Below the pieces are notes generated by a model, which saw only the letters and a program-made list of their open reading frames with translations, was not told where the DNA came from and did no database searches. Shown here piece by piece: positions 1 through 11,127 of a DNA stretch of 64,000 nt. Each line of letters opens with the position of its first letter. Position 1 is the stretch's first letter. The translations under genes and the position numbers were made by a program. Source of the DNA: Agarophyton chilense (lineage: Eukaryota; Rhodophyta; Florideophyceae; Gracilariales; Gracilariaceae); contig JARGXX010000115.1 of NCBI GenBank assembly GCA_030374765.1, forward strand, positions 1,651,501-1,715,500, in the 5' to 3' direction.

Positions 1-1210
1 TGGACAGGCCAACGACGTTGCTCCCTCAACGAACTCATCAAACACTTCAAAAACCACTGCGTCTCCATTGTCGCCGCCTTCCACGCTTCTCAATTCAGAA
101 AACTCAAGTTCCACCTTCTGTACTACATCACTGCAGACTTCGAATTACACAAAGACCTTCACTTCACTGACGCCGGCATCTACGGACACGCAGATTTCCT
201 CTTCAAAAACAACTACCGACGCACATCCCGAATATCGTCAACCGCTCAAATAGAAATAGGCGACTCAATCCAGCTCACAAAAGGCTTCCACAACTCAACC
301 GTCACTCCCAGCGACCTTCCCGTCTCCTCGACCACCTCATTCGGTCGAGCACGAAGGCTTTCCAAAGTTTGCCACGACACCATCGCCCTCTTCCAGGATA
401 TCATCAAAGCAAAAAACTACAGTCGTGCAAACCAGAACTGGTCCAAGGTCTACCTCTCCAATACCTTCAGCTCTTCCATTCTCTCTTTCATCACCCAAAT
501 CTCACGCGACGCCATTTCCTCATTTCATCACCTTTGCATCGAAGCTCTCAGACTTTTCTTCCTTCTCACTTTATCTCTCTCCTCCCTTACCTTCTTCCTC
601 GTAAACCCTGCCTCCATCTGCAGCGGGTTCACTCTTTCCTTTCAAGACGTCGACCAAACATTCAACTATATCCGTTTCAAAGAACCACCAGTCCCAGTTT
701 TTCAGCACATACTTTTCACCTTCGCCTTCGGTCCTTTCCAGCTTCCAAAGTTCTCCCACATTCTCGTCTCCAGTACTCCATCACCTATCTGCAAGTTACC
801 GGCAGTTTGAGTGTGCAAGCTTTTTGCCGTTCTTCGCTTTCCCAAAAAATACGATGAACGCAACGAACCCGAATACGCTTTCCTCCGCTTCTTCGAACTC
901 ATAACTCCCCTCTATCGTCTAGATAAAACATTAAACTGCATAAACCTTCTTTGGGGAGCAGAGGATAAACAAGATCACAGCCTTCTCACCCCTGTAGCAG
1001 ATTTCTACGCTCTGGCTCGAATGTCGCACCCTGGTTCGGTCTTGTCCCCTTCTCTGCAATCTTGTGTTCCGTCCACCTCAATCGCCAGAACTTCATAGCA
1101 CGCTCTTTCTTCCCCCCCCCCTCCCGTGTCAACAACATCGCTTCTATGTCAACAGATTCTACCGGGACCAACGGGCGAGAGCTTGCTTCTCAGCAAACGA
1201 TTCAACAATC
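1..1210 (+). pseudogene. Unidentified, probably mobile-element ORF, broken (5' end outside window)
   Basis: Frame 1 is open from base 1 to a TGA at 808-810, with no start codon needed, so the true start lies left of the window. The same frame continues to 1098. It encodes a residue stretch with a conserved look (EYAFLRFFELITPLYRLDKT, then LLWGAEDK). Near 1060 the apparent coding sense moves to another frame, where HRFYVNRFYRD (about 1140-1170) reads like the usual C-terminal end of such a protein. One stop plus one frameshift, next to a C-homopolymer (about 1111-1120), indicate a decayed copy. I do not recognise the family. The placement among transposon remnants and the decay suggest a mobile-element protein. 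A sequencing error at the homopolymer could mimic part of the damage. Confidence 0.45.
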
Positions 1211-1941
1211 AAAAGACCCCAATCTTCAGATAGTAAACTTTTAAATCAGCACAAATCTACGGTTCATCTCTGTCTTCCACCACCTCTCCTTCCTCTTCTT
1301 TTTCTTTCGCCTCCCACATCTCTTTCTCATCCGCTTGCAACTCCCTAAACTCAGGTTCTTGGATATACGACCTCCCACGTAGCAATCAAATACATAGCCT
1401 AGATAAGTGGTCTTCTCTTCCAGAAATAACTCGTACCGAACCTCAAGATAGAGCATTTAGTTCGATGGCATCCATCACTCAACGGTCACTTCACGTTTCT
1501 CATTTTCCAGCACTTCCGTTGTATCTTCATCGTTCAAATCATCGTTCGAGAGCTCGTTCCCATTCTTCTCTTTAACCTTCATTCTCGCTGTCCTTAAAAT
1601 ATTCGCGACAGCACCCGGCAGATTCTTCGTATACAATCCCGAAAACAGCATCTGCCGCTTCCCCCTCTACCAACGTCCTCCTCCGATTTCTCTACCACAG
1701 ATGATATCCACGCATCCAATCGGTCAAGATGAATCAAACTTCCATCGACATACTGTGTCTCGCCTTCCCTGCACGGTTGCTACGCATCGTACGCCATAAA
1801 CCCTCTCAAAATCTCCCATTATTCTCCTTGAAGAGTTTCAGGGTCTTATACTGAACTTGAGAACTGTATCCATCTAGCAGAAGTAAAAGATGCGGGTCTG
1901 TTTAAAGAAGAATCTAGATTTTTGCGACAAAAGTTCATACC
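1211..1941. other. Intergenic, no gene seen
   Basis: Pyrimidine-rich on the + strand up to about 1700, then mixed. Only short shadow ORFs. No RNA gene or repeat recognised. Confidence 0.4.
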
Positions 1942-2395
1942 TTATTGGTAAACAATATCATTATCAGAGCGAGGAAGATTGGGTTGAAATAAATAACCTT
2001 CATGCAAAACTGCATGCAGCGAATGAACATGTCCCCATAACCTCGGATAGTGCGCTATCTTACCTGGAAATATTACGATAATTTTGTAAGAACTTCCGTC
2101 CGCTAAGACCACTGACATAATAGTGACGCGCTCTTTCTCCTTCGTCGTCAGCAAAATCTGCACCAACTGTGACCCCTTTCGCTCCAATTTCCTTCTGGAG
2201 GCTTCTGCCCTTTATCTTCGCAAGAATAGCTCCCTGTTGATCAGCGTTGTATATCTGTTTTGCGCTTTTGATGTTAAAACGCTGAACAGCGGCCGTTACT
2301 CTGGTAATGTATTCTGTCAAGGGGGGTTTTACACCGGTCGACCTTTTATTTTCGATCCTTTGGACGTATTGCAGCTTTTTGTGTGCCATGAACAA
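1942..2395 (-). pseudogene. pogo/Tigger-like (DDE_1) transposase fragment
   Basis: Two overlapping minus-strand frames make one family-like match. The upstream frame (2395 to about 2150) has IYNADQQGA and KGRSLQKEIG, resembling the first catalytic-Asp block of DDE_1 transposases (IYNxDExG). The second frame (about 2190-1942) has EKERVTIMSVVLADGSSYK, resembling the following beta-strand block. A frameshift near 2150 joins them. The later catalytic Asp/Glu region and the N-terminal HTH/CENP-B part were not found, so this is a short internal relic. The family assignment rests on motif memory only. Confidence 0.5.
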
Positions 2396-3121
2396 TTTTA
2401 CTCACCCGTCAGAACGACGATTGTTTGTAAGGTTGATTTACTATTGACGAGAGGCCGACTGTAGATAAATGTATTCTTGTACCAGATCCTTCACTTACTG
2501 CCTTCCAAGAGGCATTGTCTTCAAATCGTTCGAATATGGGCACATTGGGAGTCTTATTATTGCAGTTCATTTCGTGTCGGGGAACAACTCTTCATGGCAG
2601 GGTAGAGGATAAATTGAATTTGCCCTTAAAAACGAGGGCATTGGTGTTTTGTAAAATGCGCCCGCTTTTTGAATTTGACATCATGCAAAGCGAACACTTA
2701 AGTTCTATATAGTGAAAAGAGACGAAATTTCCAGGATTGGTCTTGGTTTCAAGCTGAGACAAAAAGCTGCGGTTTCTTCGATGCGTGGATCCACACTGTG
2801 ACGGTCAACTGTGATCCGGACTCTTTACTCTCGGGTGCGACGCCGGTTGGGTCTGTATCTATTGCGGGTGTCGCACACGTGTATCGTACGTGTGCAGTCT
2901 AGCGGAACGGGAAAAACGCCATTAGCTTGGGTTGTTTGTGCAGTCCAGCATTCCCCTGCACGCTGATGGTGGTTTGGAGTTTGGGGAGGCACGATGTTGA
3001 GGGCATCGCAAAATCGAGTGAAGCTTAGTTCCTTGAGAGCTTTTGTAATTATATCAGCGGTTATGTAGATGGTAGTGGTGTGCTACATAACGATGCGCTT
3101 AGATGTGACTAGTTCATGGAA
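2396..3121. other. Intergenic; possible 3' part of the Copia element
   Basis: No ORF of interest. It lies just past the RNase H end of the minus-strand Copia remnant, where the 3' LTR would be expected, but I could not delimit an LTR pair. A perfect 8-bp inverted repeat (GCACACGT at 2873-2880, ACGTGTGC at 2888-2895) with a 7-base loop is present. Confidence 0.35.
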
Positions 3122-5330
3122 TTAATGTCTGTCAAGATCTGTATGTTTCCGATGCTTGGTGGGTGTCCTATGGTTTGCAACCATTATTGCAGATTTGTCG
3201 TCCATGTGTAATGCAGTAGCGGACGTCTGGGAGTACCATATGTTACACAGCCGTCGACGCAGCGACCTTTCTCTCTGTGAAGCCGCCGAGGCTGCGAGAT
3301 ACTCTGCTTCACATGTCGAGAAAGCAACCGTCTTTTGCTTTATTGATTCCCACATGACTGGGCTTTGTGTTAAGAGGTATATTATCTTTGAGTATGACTT
3401 GAGATCTGACGCATTTGTGAAACCTGCGTTCGCGTATGAAATGAGTGTCTTAGAGGAGGCTCATTTGTAGAGAATTCCGTGGCAAATTGTGCCTTTGAGG
3501 TATTTAAGAGTGTATCGGAGTTGACCCCAATTCTTCTGTGTTGGAGCTTTTCATATCCGTATCCAGGCGGCTTGTAATGTGGTATATATCTTAACGTGTG
3601 GAATCGGCTACTTATCGAATGTTTCCAATTATTTGGTGGAATGCAAATTATTTCTCGGTTGGTACTAGGGGAGACTGTTTGGATGAACTTGTTGGTCTCG
3701 GTTCGGTGTATGGGGTTGGCTTGGGGTTACAGTGGAGAATGTTGTGTTTTTCGGGGATTGCTCTGATGGTGTGAGGTTGAGAGATGTAGATGGACACGTT
3801 AGCTAATATCTCAATGCGCCAATTGAGAAAGAGTTTTGGTGCCCCACGCCGTCTTACCTTGTATCGTAACCTGAGGCTGTCACAAAGATCATCGATCATG
3901 TACTTGAGTCGGGCGGTTGCTAAGAATTCATTGATGGTCACTCTGATTATGATGGGTCCGTTCGATGCGTGGCGGAGGAAGAGGCAGAGATCGCTGTTAG
4001 TTTGATTGTAGGCTTTGTTTTCAGAAAAAGTGCTATAGCCTCGAGATATGTGTAAGAGGCAGGTGGGGTACGTGCAGGTTTCATTTTATTATTCCACCGC
4101 TGCCGTCGCGTTTGTAGGAACCATCAAAGCTCGTGATTTGTCGCACAAAGATAGGTGTGGAGTGTTCATATCGTTCCTGTAGGGAGGTGGAGGATATGTC
4201 AAATTGTTCTAGTTGAATGTCGTATGTGGCAGCTAAACATATAACAGTTCTGGTAGATTGGCCTTCAGCGATGTAAGTTGTGACACGGTTGCGATCAAAG
4301 TAGACATATGAAAGCATGCGATCACCGTGTACGTTTCATATGGGTTTCAGTCTTGTTATAGAGCCTTCTTTAGATCGTTTCTATCGGGATGTCATTTTCG
4401 GTCGAATGATATTGGTGTGTAGTGGTAATGTGGAGTCCGGAATCCATGATGTTGTCCCATGTTTTTCCAGTGTGTCGAGTTTGTTATCGTACACTGTTGT
4501 GCGTCGGGGTATCGCTTGCCTTGGTTGGTTGTTTGGAGAGGTGTCATGATGTGGGTGATGGTAAGAGAAATTGGTGGAAGTATGGGGGAAAGGAACAGAA
4601 AGGCCTGCGGATTGAATTGCTGTCGTCGGTAAAGGGGATCGAGATCGTGAAATAGGGGCGGAAGTCGATTGAGCGGAGATGAGTGTATTGGTTGGTGCGG
4701 AGGTTGAGGGCGATTATCCGCGTCGGTGAGATATTGTGCATGAAACGAGCAGGGTTTGCGCGGGATTCAAATTTGATTTCCTGACGGTTATAGTTAGTCA
4801 TGGTGGCGAATTATCCGAAATCAAACATTCTTGTCAGGTGAGGTGTGCTTTTGTGCCAAATTTGGTAAGGTGACTTTCCTGTAGCGTCATGGAGTGTAAT
4901 GTTGTGTTTGAAGGCAACGCCTTTCATTGCATCCAGCCAGAATATCACGTTGAGTTGGGAGTGATTTAGTGTTTCGCTTGTCGTTTTCAAGATGGTTTGG
5001 TTTACTCTTTCAGCGAGCAAATTCTCTTGTGGTTGATGGAAATTTTTTGATCGGTATTGTATTCCATGTTGGTTGTATAATGCGTTCATTTGGTTGCTTT
5101 GAAATTACCTGGCGTAGTCAGAGCGGTAGATCTATGGTAGTTTTCCATGTTGTGCTGTGATATAGGCCTTGGCTAGAAAAGTTGTTTGTTTGACATAGCT
5201 GCGATCTGGTATGAAGAATAAGATGATACAGCTACTTGAACTGTCGATATAACTGACGTAGTGAAAGTTGCGGTATCGGGATCGTGGTTTAAAAGGGCTG
5301 CATGTATCGCTTCTCACGTATGAGACGACT
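3122..5330 (-). mobile_element. Ty1/copia retrotransposon remnant: integrase, RT, RNase H
   Basis: Domains run high to low coordinate in Copia order, split over several frames. The integrase core starts at about 5317 (FHYVSYIDSSSS), continues in another frame at 5089-4811 (LLAERVNQTILKTTSETLNH; WLDAMKGVAFKHN), and its C-terminal part is at 4801-4640 (ARFMHNISPTRIIALNL). Reverse transcriptase pieces are at 4317-4081 (YDIQLEQFDISSTSLQ) and 3941-3648 (YMIDDLCDSLRLRYK, where the active-site YVDD has become MIDD). RNase H is at 3355-3122 (KQKTVAFSTCEAEYLAAS, then MDDKSAIMVANHRTPTKH). At least four frame changes show an old, inactive copy. Confidence 0.8.
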
Positions 5331-6410
5331 TTGTAGTTGTGAGCAAGGGGTCTCTATTTCGCAGTTGGGCGTGTGGAGCACGTATTTTGAGGGGGGTTAT
5401 TTCGAAAGTTGTTGGGTACTAGTGGAATAATTTTCGCACAATCTATGCGCTGCAGATTTTCGAGATTCATGTGGTTGAGTGTGACGTTTCAAGGAAAGAG
5501 TGACTGTGCTGTGGGATTGAGGTCCTCAGCGCGATGTGTGGTGGTTGGATTTGGTTGATACGCGGTGTAATGTTGGGTCTTGGATGTTTCTTGGGAGTCA
5601 ACGCTGGGTTTTAGCGTAAGACGAGCGGTTTCTTGGCGTTAGAATGTGGGGTGGGTTTGGGTCTTGTATAACGCTTGCGCCCTGTGATGGTTCGGGTGCC
5701 GAAGGTATTAAGAGATTATTTGTGTTTATATTCCATGGAGCTGTTGCATCTATGAGGGGCAAATGTGGGTTGGAGAAGTTTAGGATAACACCATGGCGTG
5801 GGGTCAAGATCACTGCGCCGTATTTCTGTGCTGTGTCCTGAAAAGGAGAAGGACTTAATGTAATGCGTTGGTCACAGCACACGAGAGGCGCCATTGTTCA
5901 TGTTTTTGACTCAGGCCGATCTGGATTGGACCAGTATGGGTGCATGGGTTTCAGTGCTTAGCGGAGGTGTGTGTGGTGACATTTGATATTGGAGGTAAGG
6001 ATTTAGGAGGTTTGGGGCTGTGAGTGGGGTGCGCGGCGGAGTCTAATTCTAAAAATACCTTCGATATCGTTTTGTTCGTTGTTGGATGGGATGGGTTGAA
6101 GGTGAGTTGCGTGCGGTGCCAGGTTGACAGAATAATCAGAGTATGCCCGGCTTTGCGGGTGAGGGGGGGAAGGCGTTAAGATTAGGTTTGATGTAGTGTA
6201 AGTGGATCGGTTGTGGTATGGACACGACTTAGTTTGCGTGCGGGACGCGTGGAAGTGCTTCGTTCTTAGGAGGCTGTCCTGGCTGGTTAAATTTGTATGG
6301 CGTGTCCCCTTGCATTGTGCATCATTGGGGCTAGATGGTACTCTCATGAACTCTTGCTGTATTATGCAGGGCCTGAGGGCGGGGTGAGGTTTCTGGCGGC
6401 GTAGAGGCAT
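5331..6410 (-). other. Probable 5' internal part (gag/protease side) of the Copia remnant
   Basis: The stretch lies upstream of the integrase block on the minus strand, where gag and protease would sit. Minus-strand open stretches at 5894-5598 and 6410-6003 exist, but I see no clear CCHC knuckle or protease DTGA motif. Assignment is by position only. Confidence 0.3.
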
Positions 6411-7360
6411 TCGAAGCTAATAGAATTGTGGAAAAACTGCTCACGGTTGAGCAGGAAATTGAATGGGTGGACAGATTGTAGAAGACGGGGTGGGAGATAC
6501 TGGCGCGCTACACTGTTGAAGAGGTCTCGCGAGAGGGTAGAGTAGAATTACAACACGCAATCTATTGTAGGTAGCTGCGTAGGTTGCACTATAATTCTAA
6601 GTAGCGAACGTTAGATAGACACGAAATTGAATATTTACTTTGATTTAGTAGGAGACGTTGAATCAGAATGACGCTGCTTACATGGCACGGTAGAGAACCA
6701 CGCTAAGCTCCCAGCCACTATAAAAGAGCTCGAAACAAGAGAACTACTTCTCTTGTCCGACATGATCGTCATCTTTAAACTTATCAACCATCAACCTCCT
6801 CTACTACAACTTCTTCTTCATCATCAACGTCCTTCTCATTCGTCTTGCTCTCGCGCCGCCGTTTACGCCGTTTACATCGATTTCGCCGCACCGCCGCCGT
6901 TTACGCCATTTATATCGATTCCGCCACACCGCCGCAGTTTACGCCGTTTACACTGAGTCGACTTTTGCACAACATTCCGGAATTTACGTGCGCGTTTTGA
7001 AGAAATTTTTTGGAATTGTCTTTCTGGAATTTTTTCAGACGTTATTTTTTCAACCCCAATCTTTCACGCTTGAACACCCGAGAAGTGTCTTTGAAGTGAA
7101 AACGTGGAATATTTTCTGGATTTTTCCTTTTGTGGTACTGTTCTGTCACTCACTCTGGCTACTCTGCACCCGTCGTTGCTAGTAGTCGGAGGTGATACAG
7201 GTGACAACTCTGAAAAAGATTATTAAGCCAAGAGTAAAGTAGGTTTTTTATAACTACTTTTTGGTATTGTGTGTAATATATTCTAATCAATTCTTTCTTA
7301 CACACAGTGCCAAGGTCTATGTCATCTTCCGAATAATCGTCTGATTATGGAGTCGAGCAC
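6411..7360. other. Probable LTR/leader DNA with TATA-like site; no gene
   Basis: A TATA-like CTATAAAAG lies near 6718-6726, followed at about 30 bases by a pyrimidine-rich start-like region. A 38-bp tandem repeat follows. AT-rich DNA with a GTGTGTAATATATT stretch runs to about 7300. This could be the leader or LTR of element C or of the zinc-finger gene, but no paired LTR is visible in the window. Confidence 0.3.
6855..6955 (+). repeat. 38-bp tandem repeat, about 2.7 copies
   Basis: Units start at 6855, 6893 and 6931. Each begins GCCGCCGTTTACGCC or a close variant, and the first two end in CGCACC/CACACC. Single-base differences separate the copies, so it is not a recent expansion. Confidence 0.8.
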
Positions 7361-7870
7361 GTGCGCGATAACAACCGAAATAAAAATAGCAAACGAAATA
7401 GCTATTCCGCGCGCGTACCGAGTGTTATAGAACACGAAGCGGTTGAAGCTGACAAAAGCTTAAATGGCGGAAGTTCGCAACAAACCAGCAACACCGAAAG
7501 CCTTCCTATTACTATATATACGCCTTCCATCTCTCTTTTTCCTTCTAAAGAAGTTCTCTCTGAGAGGCGATCGCGACACATTCTCCGCGTCTTTAGTCAA
7601 GCAGAGCGTCGTAAAAAGAAGCCCCCTCCGAGGAAACGTGCGTTTAAACGTTTTGCTGTTTGTAACATTTCTGTTCCCAGTATTCAGCAGCTGGAATCGC
7701 ATCAGAAAGGAAAAGGTCACCAACGCAAGCTTCGCCGGACCATCTTTACGAGTGAAGATATTCTCTGCCGCGTTTGCAACATTTAACTAACTGAAGCTTA
7801 CGACCTCAGGGTTCATCTTCATAGCCGCCGTCATCGTTCTACTCTTAGGAATAAGAGAAATCCTATTTGA
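7361..7870 (+). pseudogene. Two-finger (U1/JAZ-like C2H2) protein, broken
   Basis: The frame opens at 7361 and stops at TAA 7784-7786, then continues in the same frame to TGA 7868-7870. Finger 1 (about 7660-7735) reads AVCNIS...QLESHQKGKGHQRK, which has the spacing of zinc fingers that bind dsRNA/U1 (Cys-Cys, then His-x5-His). Its first Cys is replaced by Phe. Finger 2 starts CRVCNI, right before the stop, and resumes after it with LTEAYDLRVHLHSRRHRS. The stop therefore sits inside the second finger. The N-terminal 85 residues are basic and low complexity. It could be an accessory ORF of the neighbouring retroelement or a decayed host gene. Confidence 0.55.
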
Positions 7871-7984
7871 GTAAAAAGTGCTTTGTTATAAAGAAAAAAT
7901 TTATCTTTTTTAGCAAAAGTACTTTATTCTTTGCACGAGAGCTAAAACACACAATCAATCTTGATAATATTCATTTTTTGACTC

Positions 7985-9545
7985 ATGGTTATTACTAGAT
8001 TTCAAGAATCCGCAAGGGAACAACCGAATACATCTGGAGATCAACCGTCTGCTTCTAACACACCATTCCAGACACCAGGCAACAGTAGGCTTCCGTTTCC
8101 ACCTGCAGGATCCTCGATTCTTTCACCAATACTGGGTGTTAATTTTGCGACGTCTCCAACTGTTGGCAACATGTCCGGTGGTGCAGGTAATGTGTTTGGA
8201 AGTTTACTGGTGATCCGTCATTCATCTCAGAAGAGTCTGTTGGACACTATTCGGAGATACTTGGCCGATCTACCCGATATCACTGGGAATCAGCTCACCG
8301 TCTAGCATTTACGATTTACGTCAAGAAAGAATACCGAGCCGTTGCTGAAGAAGCTATTTAGGCTTCAAAAGCGTCTTTAACCATCGCTCCATACTCCGAG
8401 CAAATACCCATCTCTCAAATCCACCAGGAAGTCGAAACCCCTATTCCAACTATGAATAATCACTCTAACATGCCTTCGCAAACGATCAGAGTGGGCACTA
8501 ATAACGTAGATCTTCCCAAGATCTCACAAAACCTGGCAATACGTTTTAAAGACAAAAACTCTAAGTTTTCCGGAGCCATTGGAGAATCTTGGATTGATTT
8601 TTATAACGAATATCGTATCGCACTAGAGGATTAGATGGTGCCTGATTACAAACATGTTCAGCTTATGCATAATATTCTAAAGGATAATGCAAAGCGTTTC
8701 TTTAATGACCATGTCGTTCAAAAACCTCAGTCTCTTGCTGATGCTATAAACCTCATTGAAGCACATTTTCATTCCACCTCTAAACAGAAGCGCATTGAAA
8801 TTCGTTTGATGAACATACGAATTGACACCTTCCAATCAGAGGAATCTACGGCAACTCAGGCCATTGAAAAATTAGATTCAGAGATAACGAAATTAGCTCC
8901 TCAAGGTCCCGCACATTTTCGTTCTGAGGCAAACAAGATATCTTATCTTAGGAAAGCAGTTAATGGACATTCGTGGGCTAGTAATCCAATTAGCCGATTG
9001 GACTCAGAAACCCTTTCCTACCAAGAATTCTACACATAGCTGGAATGTGCTATTCTGCGCGAAAAGGAAGTGGCAAGCGCATGAAAGTCAATTAATGTAT
9101 TCAAGTTCTCTGAAAAATCCGCAGATGTTCTCAATCGTCTTCATCAAAACGCCATCTTCCTCCTGCTAGATATGGCAGCCACAAGAACAATACGAACCCT
9201 AAAATGAATGAGAGAAATTGTTTCAATTGTGGTGAAAAGGGACATATCTTACGATATTGTCGGCATCCAAAGGACTGAGCCGGTATCGCTGCAAGAAAAA
9301 TACAGCTTTATCAGAAATCCAAGCAATACTCTGATCAAAACCGTGCTTTGAAACAGGTACTTTACGAACTATGTGAACAGGTTGAAGATGATTCAGAAAC
9401 CGAGGATGTGGACAAATTCTTCAACATGGAAGGAAAAAATGAAGACAATAGAAGCGCAAGTTCAGAAGACTCAACCGATGATGCTATTGAAAACCTTTTT
9501 ACCAGCATTGAAGCAGAAACTTCAAACCCGAAACTGGATTTTTGA
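7985..9545 (+). pseudogene. Element C gag, with CCHC knuckle, broken
   Basis: The N-terminal part (7985-8305) is Pro/Ser-rich. The capsid-like part runs 8452-9039 with an in-frame TAG at 8632-8634 (LPKISQNLAIRFKDKNSKFS before it; NDHVVQKPQSLADAINLIEA after it), a gag-capsid-like helical region. A zinc knuckle CFNCGEKGHILRYC is coded at 9219-9260 with exact C-x2-C-x4-H-x4-C spacing but in a different frame, and a TGA follows at 9276-9278. An acidic Ser/Glu-rich tail (9348-9545) leads into the protease. Several frame changes and stops mean it cannot make an intact Gag. Confidence 0.65.
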
Positions 9546-10082
9546 TCAGGAACTCTCCTATGCGTGGATTTTTGAACAAAATTAGAGAAGTTCCCAAAGG
9601 CTCAGCACAAAAAATCAAAAAACAATATAAACGCAATTTTAAATGTTTTCAGGTTACAAATGTGGATACCGATTTTGGAAACACCCACAAATTCAATGGT
9701 GGATGTCTAGATATCGGATCACAACGTTCTGTTATTGGCAAGGAACAATCTAAGGCTTATTGCAAGCGTTATGGCTTAAAGTTTAAGAAAAAGCCTTCGA
9801 AAATTCGTTTTCGACTTGGCAGTTTTACCTTCTGCAGTAATGGCCAGATACCCAATCTAATCTGTGCCCCGGACGGTAGAGTACTCAAGCTCACCGTAGA
9901 CGTGATCAACTGCAATGCTCCATTACTGCTTGGACTAGATTTTCTTGACAGAGAAAGAATCTATGTTGACAATGTAGAGAACCTTCTGATTTGTAAGAAT
10001 GGATGGGAAATGCCCGTCATTCGAAAACTTGGTCATCTATATATCAACTGGAACGAATACACAGCCCATTTCACAAAGGCAG
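9542..10082 (+). pseudogene. Element C retropepsin-like protease, cut off by element A
   Basis: The open frame contains GGCLDIGSQRSVIGK, the D-x-G-S active-site block of retroviral-type aspartic proteases, and later NCNAPLLLGLDFLDR, the hydrophobic block of the fold that ends in LLLGLDFL. It ends exactly where the LTR of element A begins at 10083. No RT, RNase H or integrase of this element is found on either side of element A. About 180 residues remain. The catalytic Asp is present, so the protease itself was intact when it was cut. Confidence 0.65.
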
Positions 10083-10798
10083 TGTAGTATTCTACTATGT
10101 CGGGGAATCCGATAGGTTGGGTTTTCGCGAAGTCGCAGTTGGAACTCATGAGTGAGTGTTATCATTAGCATTGTGATATGAAGCGGCATCCCGCATAGGA
10201 TGCCTAGAGGCAGAATGTCTTGGTGGAACAAGTGGCGTCATGGGTCGAGTGGCTTACCACGGCGCGCGCATAGTTGCGACCCTTCCTAGGGGAATGCGAT
10301 ATTGGCAACGGCGCATGTAGTGGCGATCCACATGGAGGACTTTACTATCCTTTGTAGCTAGACGTCCATTAGGGACCATACCCATACAGTGGTTTGGCTA
10401 AGTGGCTGACCACTGGGTATTATTTATATGTTTATTCGGGCACTCACCCTGGTACAAAGTATATAGTGTACCAGAGGTGAGCGCCGACTCCAAGTAAAGG
10501 AGACAACATGGGCATCATGACTATTATGTTCCTCGCTTAGGATTCCTTAACCGGAGATCCGGACGAGCTATAATAGATAGTCAGCCCCCAACCACTTCAC
10601 GAGCCGTCTCGTACCTACGTTCCATCAACGTTTTACAGTTGCACTGTTCACCCTCGCTGGCGAGTAGTGGCCTTACACCCCACTTCCAGCTCGCTGGTGT
10701 TCTAGCTCTACCACCCCTTTTCCTTCGCCGCAAGCGACCCATAGGCAGTCCGAACGCTGTCGCAGGTGTCTGCTCTCCCCGTTAGAGCGGATACTACA
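10083..10798 (+). repeat. Element A 5' LTR (716 bp)
   Basis: Delimited by a perfect 7-base terminal inverted repeat (TGTAGTA/TACTACA) and by alignment to 20148-20805. It carries an extra block of about 50 bp near 10257-10310 that the 3' LTR lacks, and a few extra bases near 10570. A TATTATTTATATG stretch (about 10420) is a plausible promoter element. Confidence 0.85.
10443..10481 (+). promoter_or_regulatory. Conserved LTR hairpin with TATATA-like loop
   Basis: Left arm CTCACCCTGGTAC (10443-10455) pairs with GTACCAGAGGTGAG (10468-10481) apart from one bulged base. The loop contains AGTATATAGT. The same structure is kept in the 3' LTR at 20459-20497 although the LTRs have diverged elsewhere. 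Its role (promoter, polyadenylation or packaging signal) is inference. Confidence 0.55.
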
Positions 10799-10800
10799 AG

Positions 10801-10816
10801 TGGTCTCCCGACTTAG
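10801..10816 (+). other. Primer-binding site of element A
   Basis: TGGTCTCCCGACTTAG begins two bases after the LTR end. TGG at this place is complementary to the CCA end of a tRNA. The identical 16-mer occurs in element B at the same relative place. Which tRNA primes cannot be told from the window. Confidence 0.7.
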
Positions 10817-11127
10817 AACCACTGTGGTCAGCTGCACTGAACAATTCGTTCCTGGAACGTGGAATCGATATCGATACTTGGAAGAAGTGGAATCACTACA
10901 GTTATTGTTTATCGAACCACCTCCGTCAATTGCCGAATTCATCGTGGTTGAATACGTGGGCGAGAAGTCGAAGACACCATTTGGTTCGCACCTGGACTCA
11001 GGTTTGGTCTAGGATGCCGAAGACCTGAAGCCAGTCGAGTATTGGTCGCCCCGGTCCTGCGGGACCACCCCCGAAACCGAGGCTCGCTTCATCTGTTGAA
11101 GCCGGAGAGCGGCTGTATCGTCAAGCG

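Noticed and set aside
369..857. 162-residue + strand ORF near the left edge
   Set aside because: It overlaps the longer frame-1 reading in another frame and has no conserved block.
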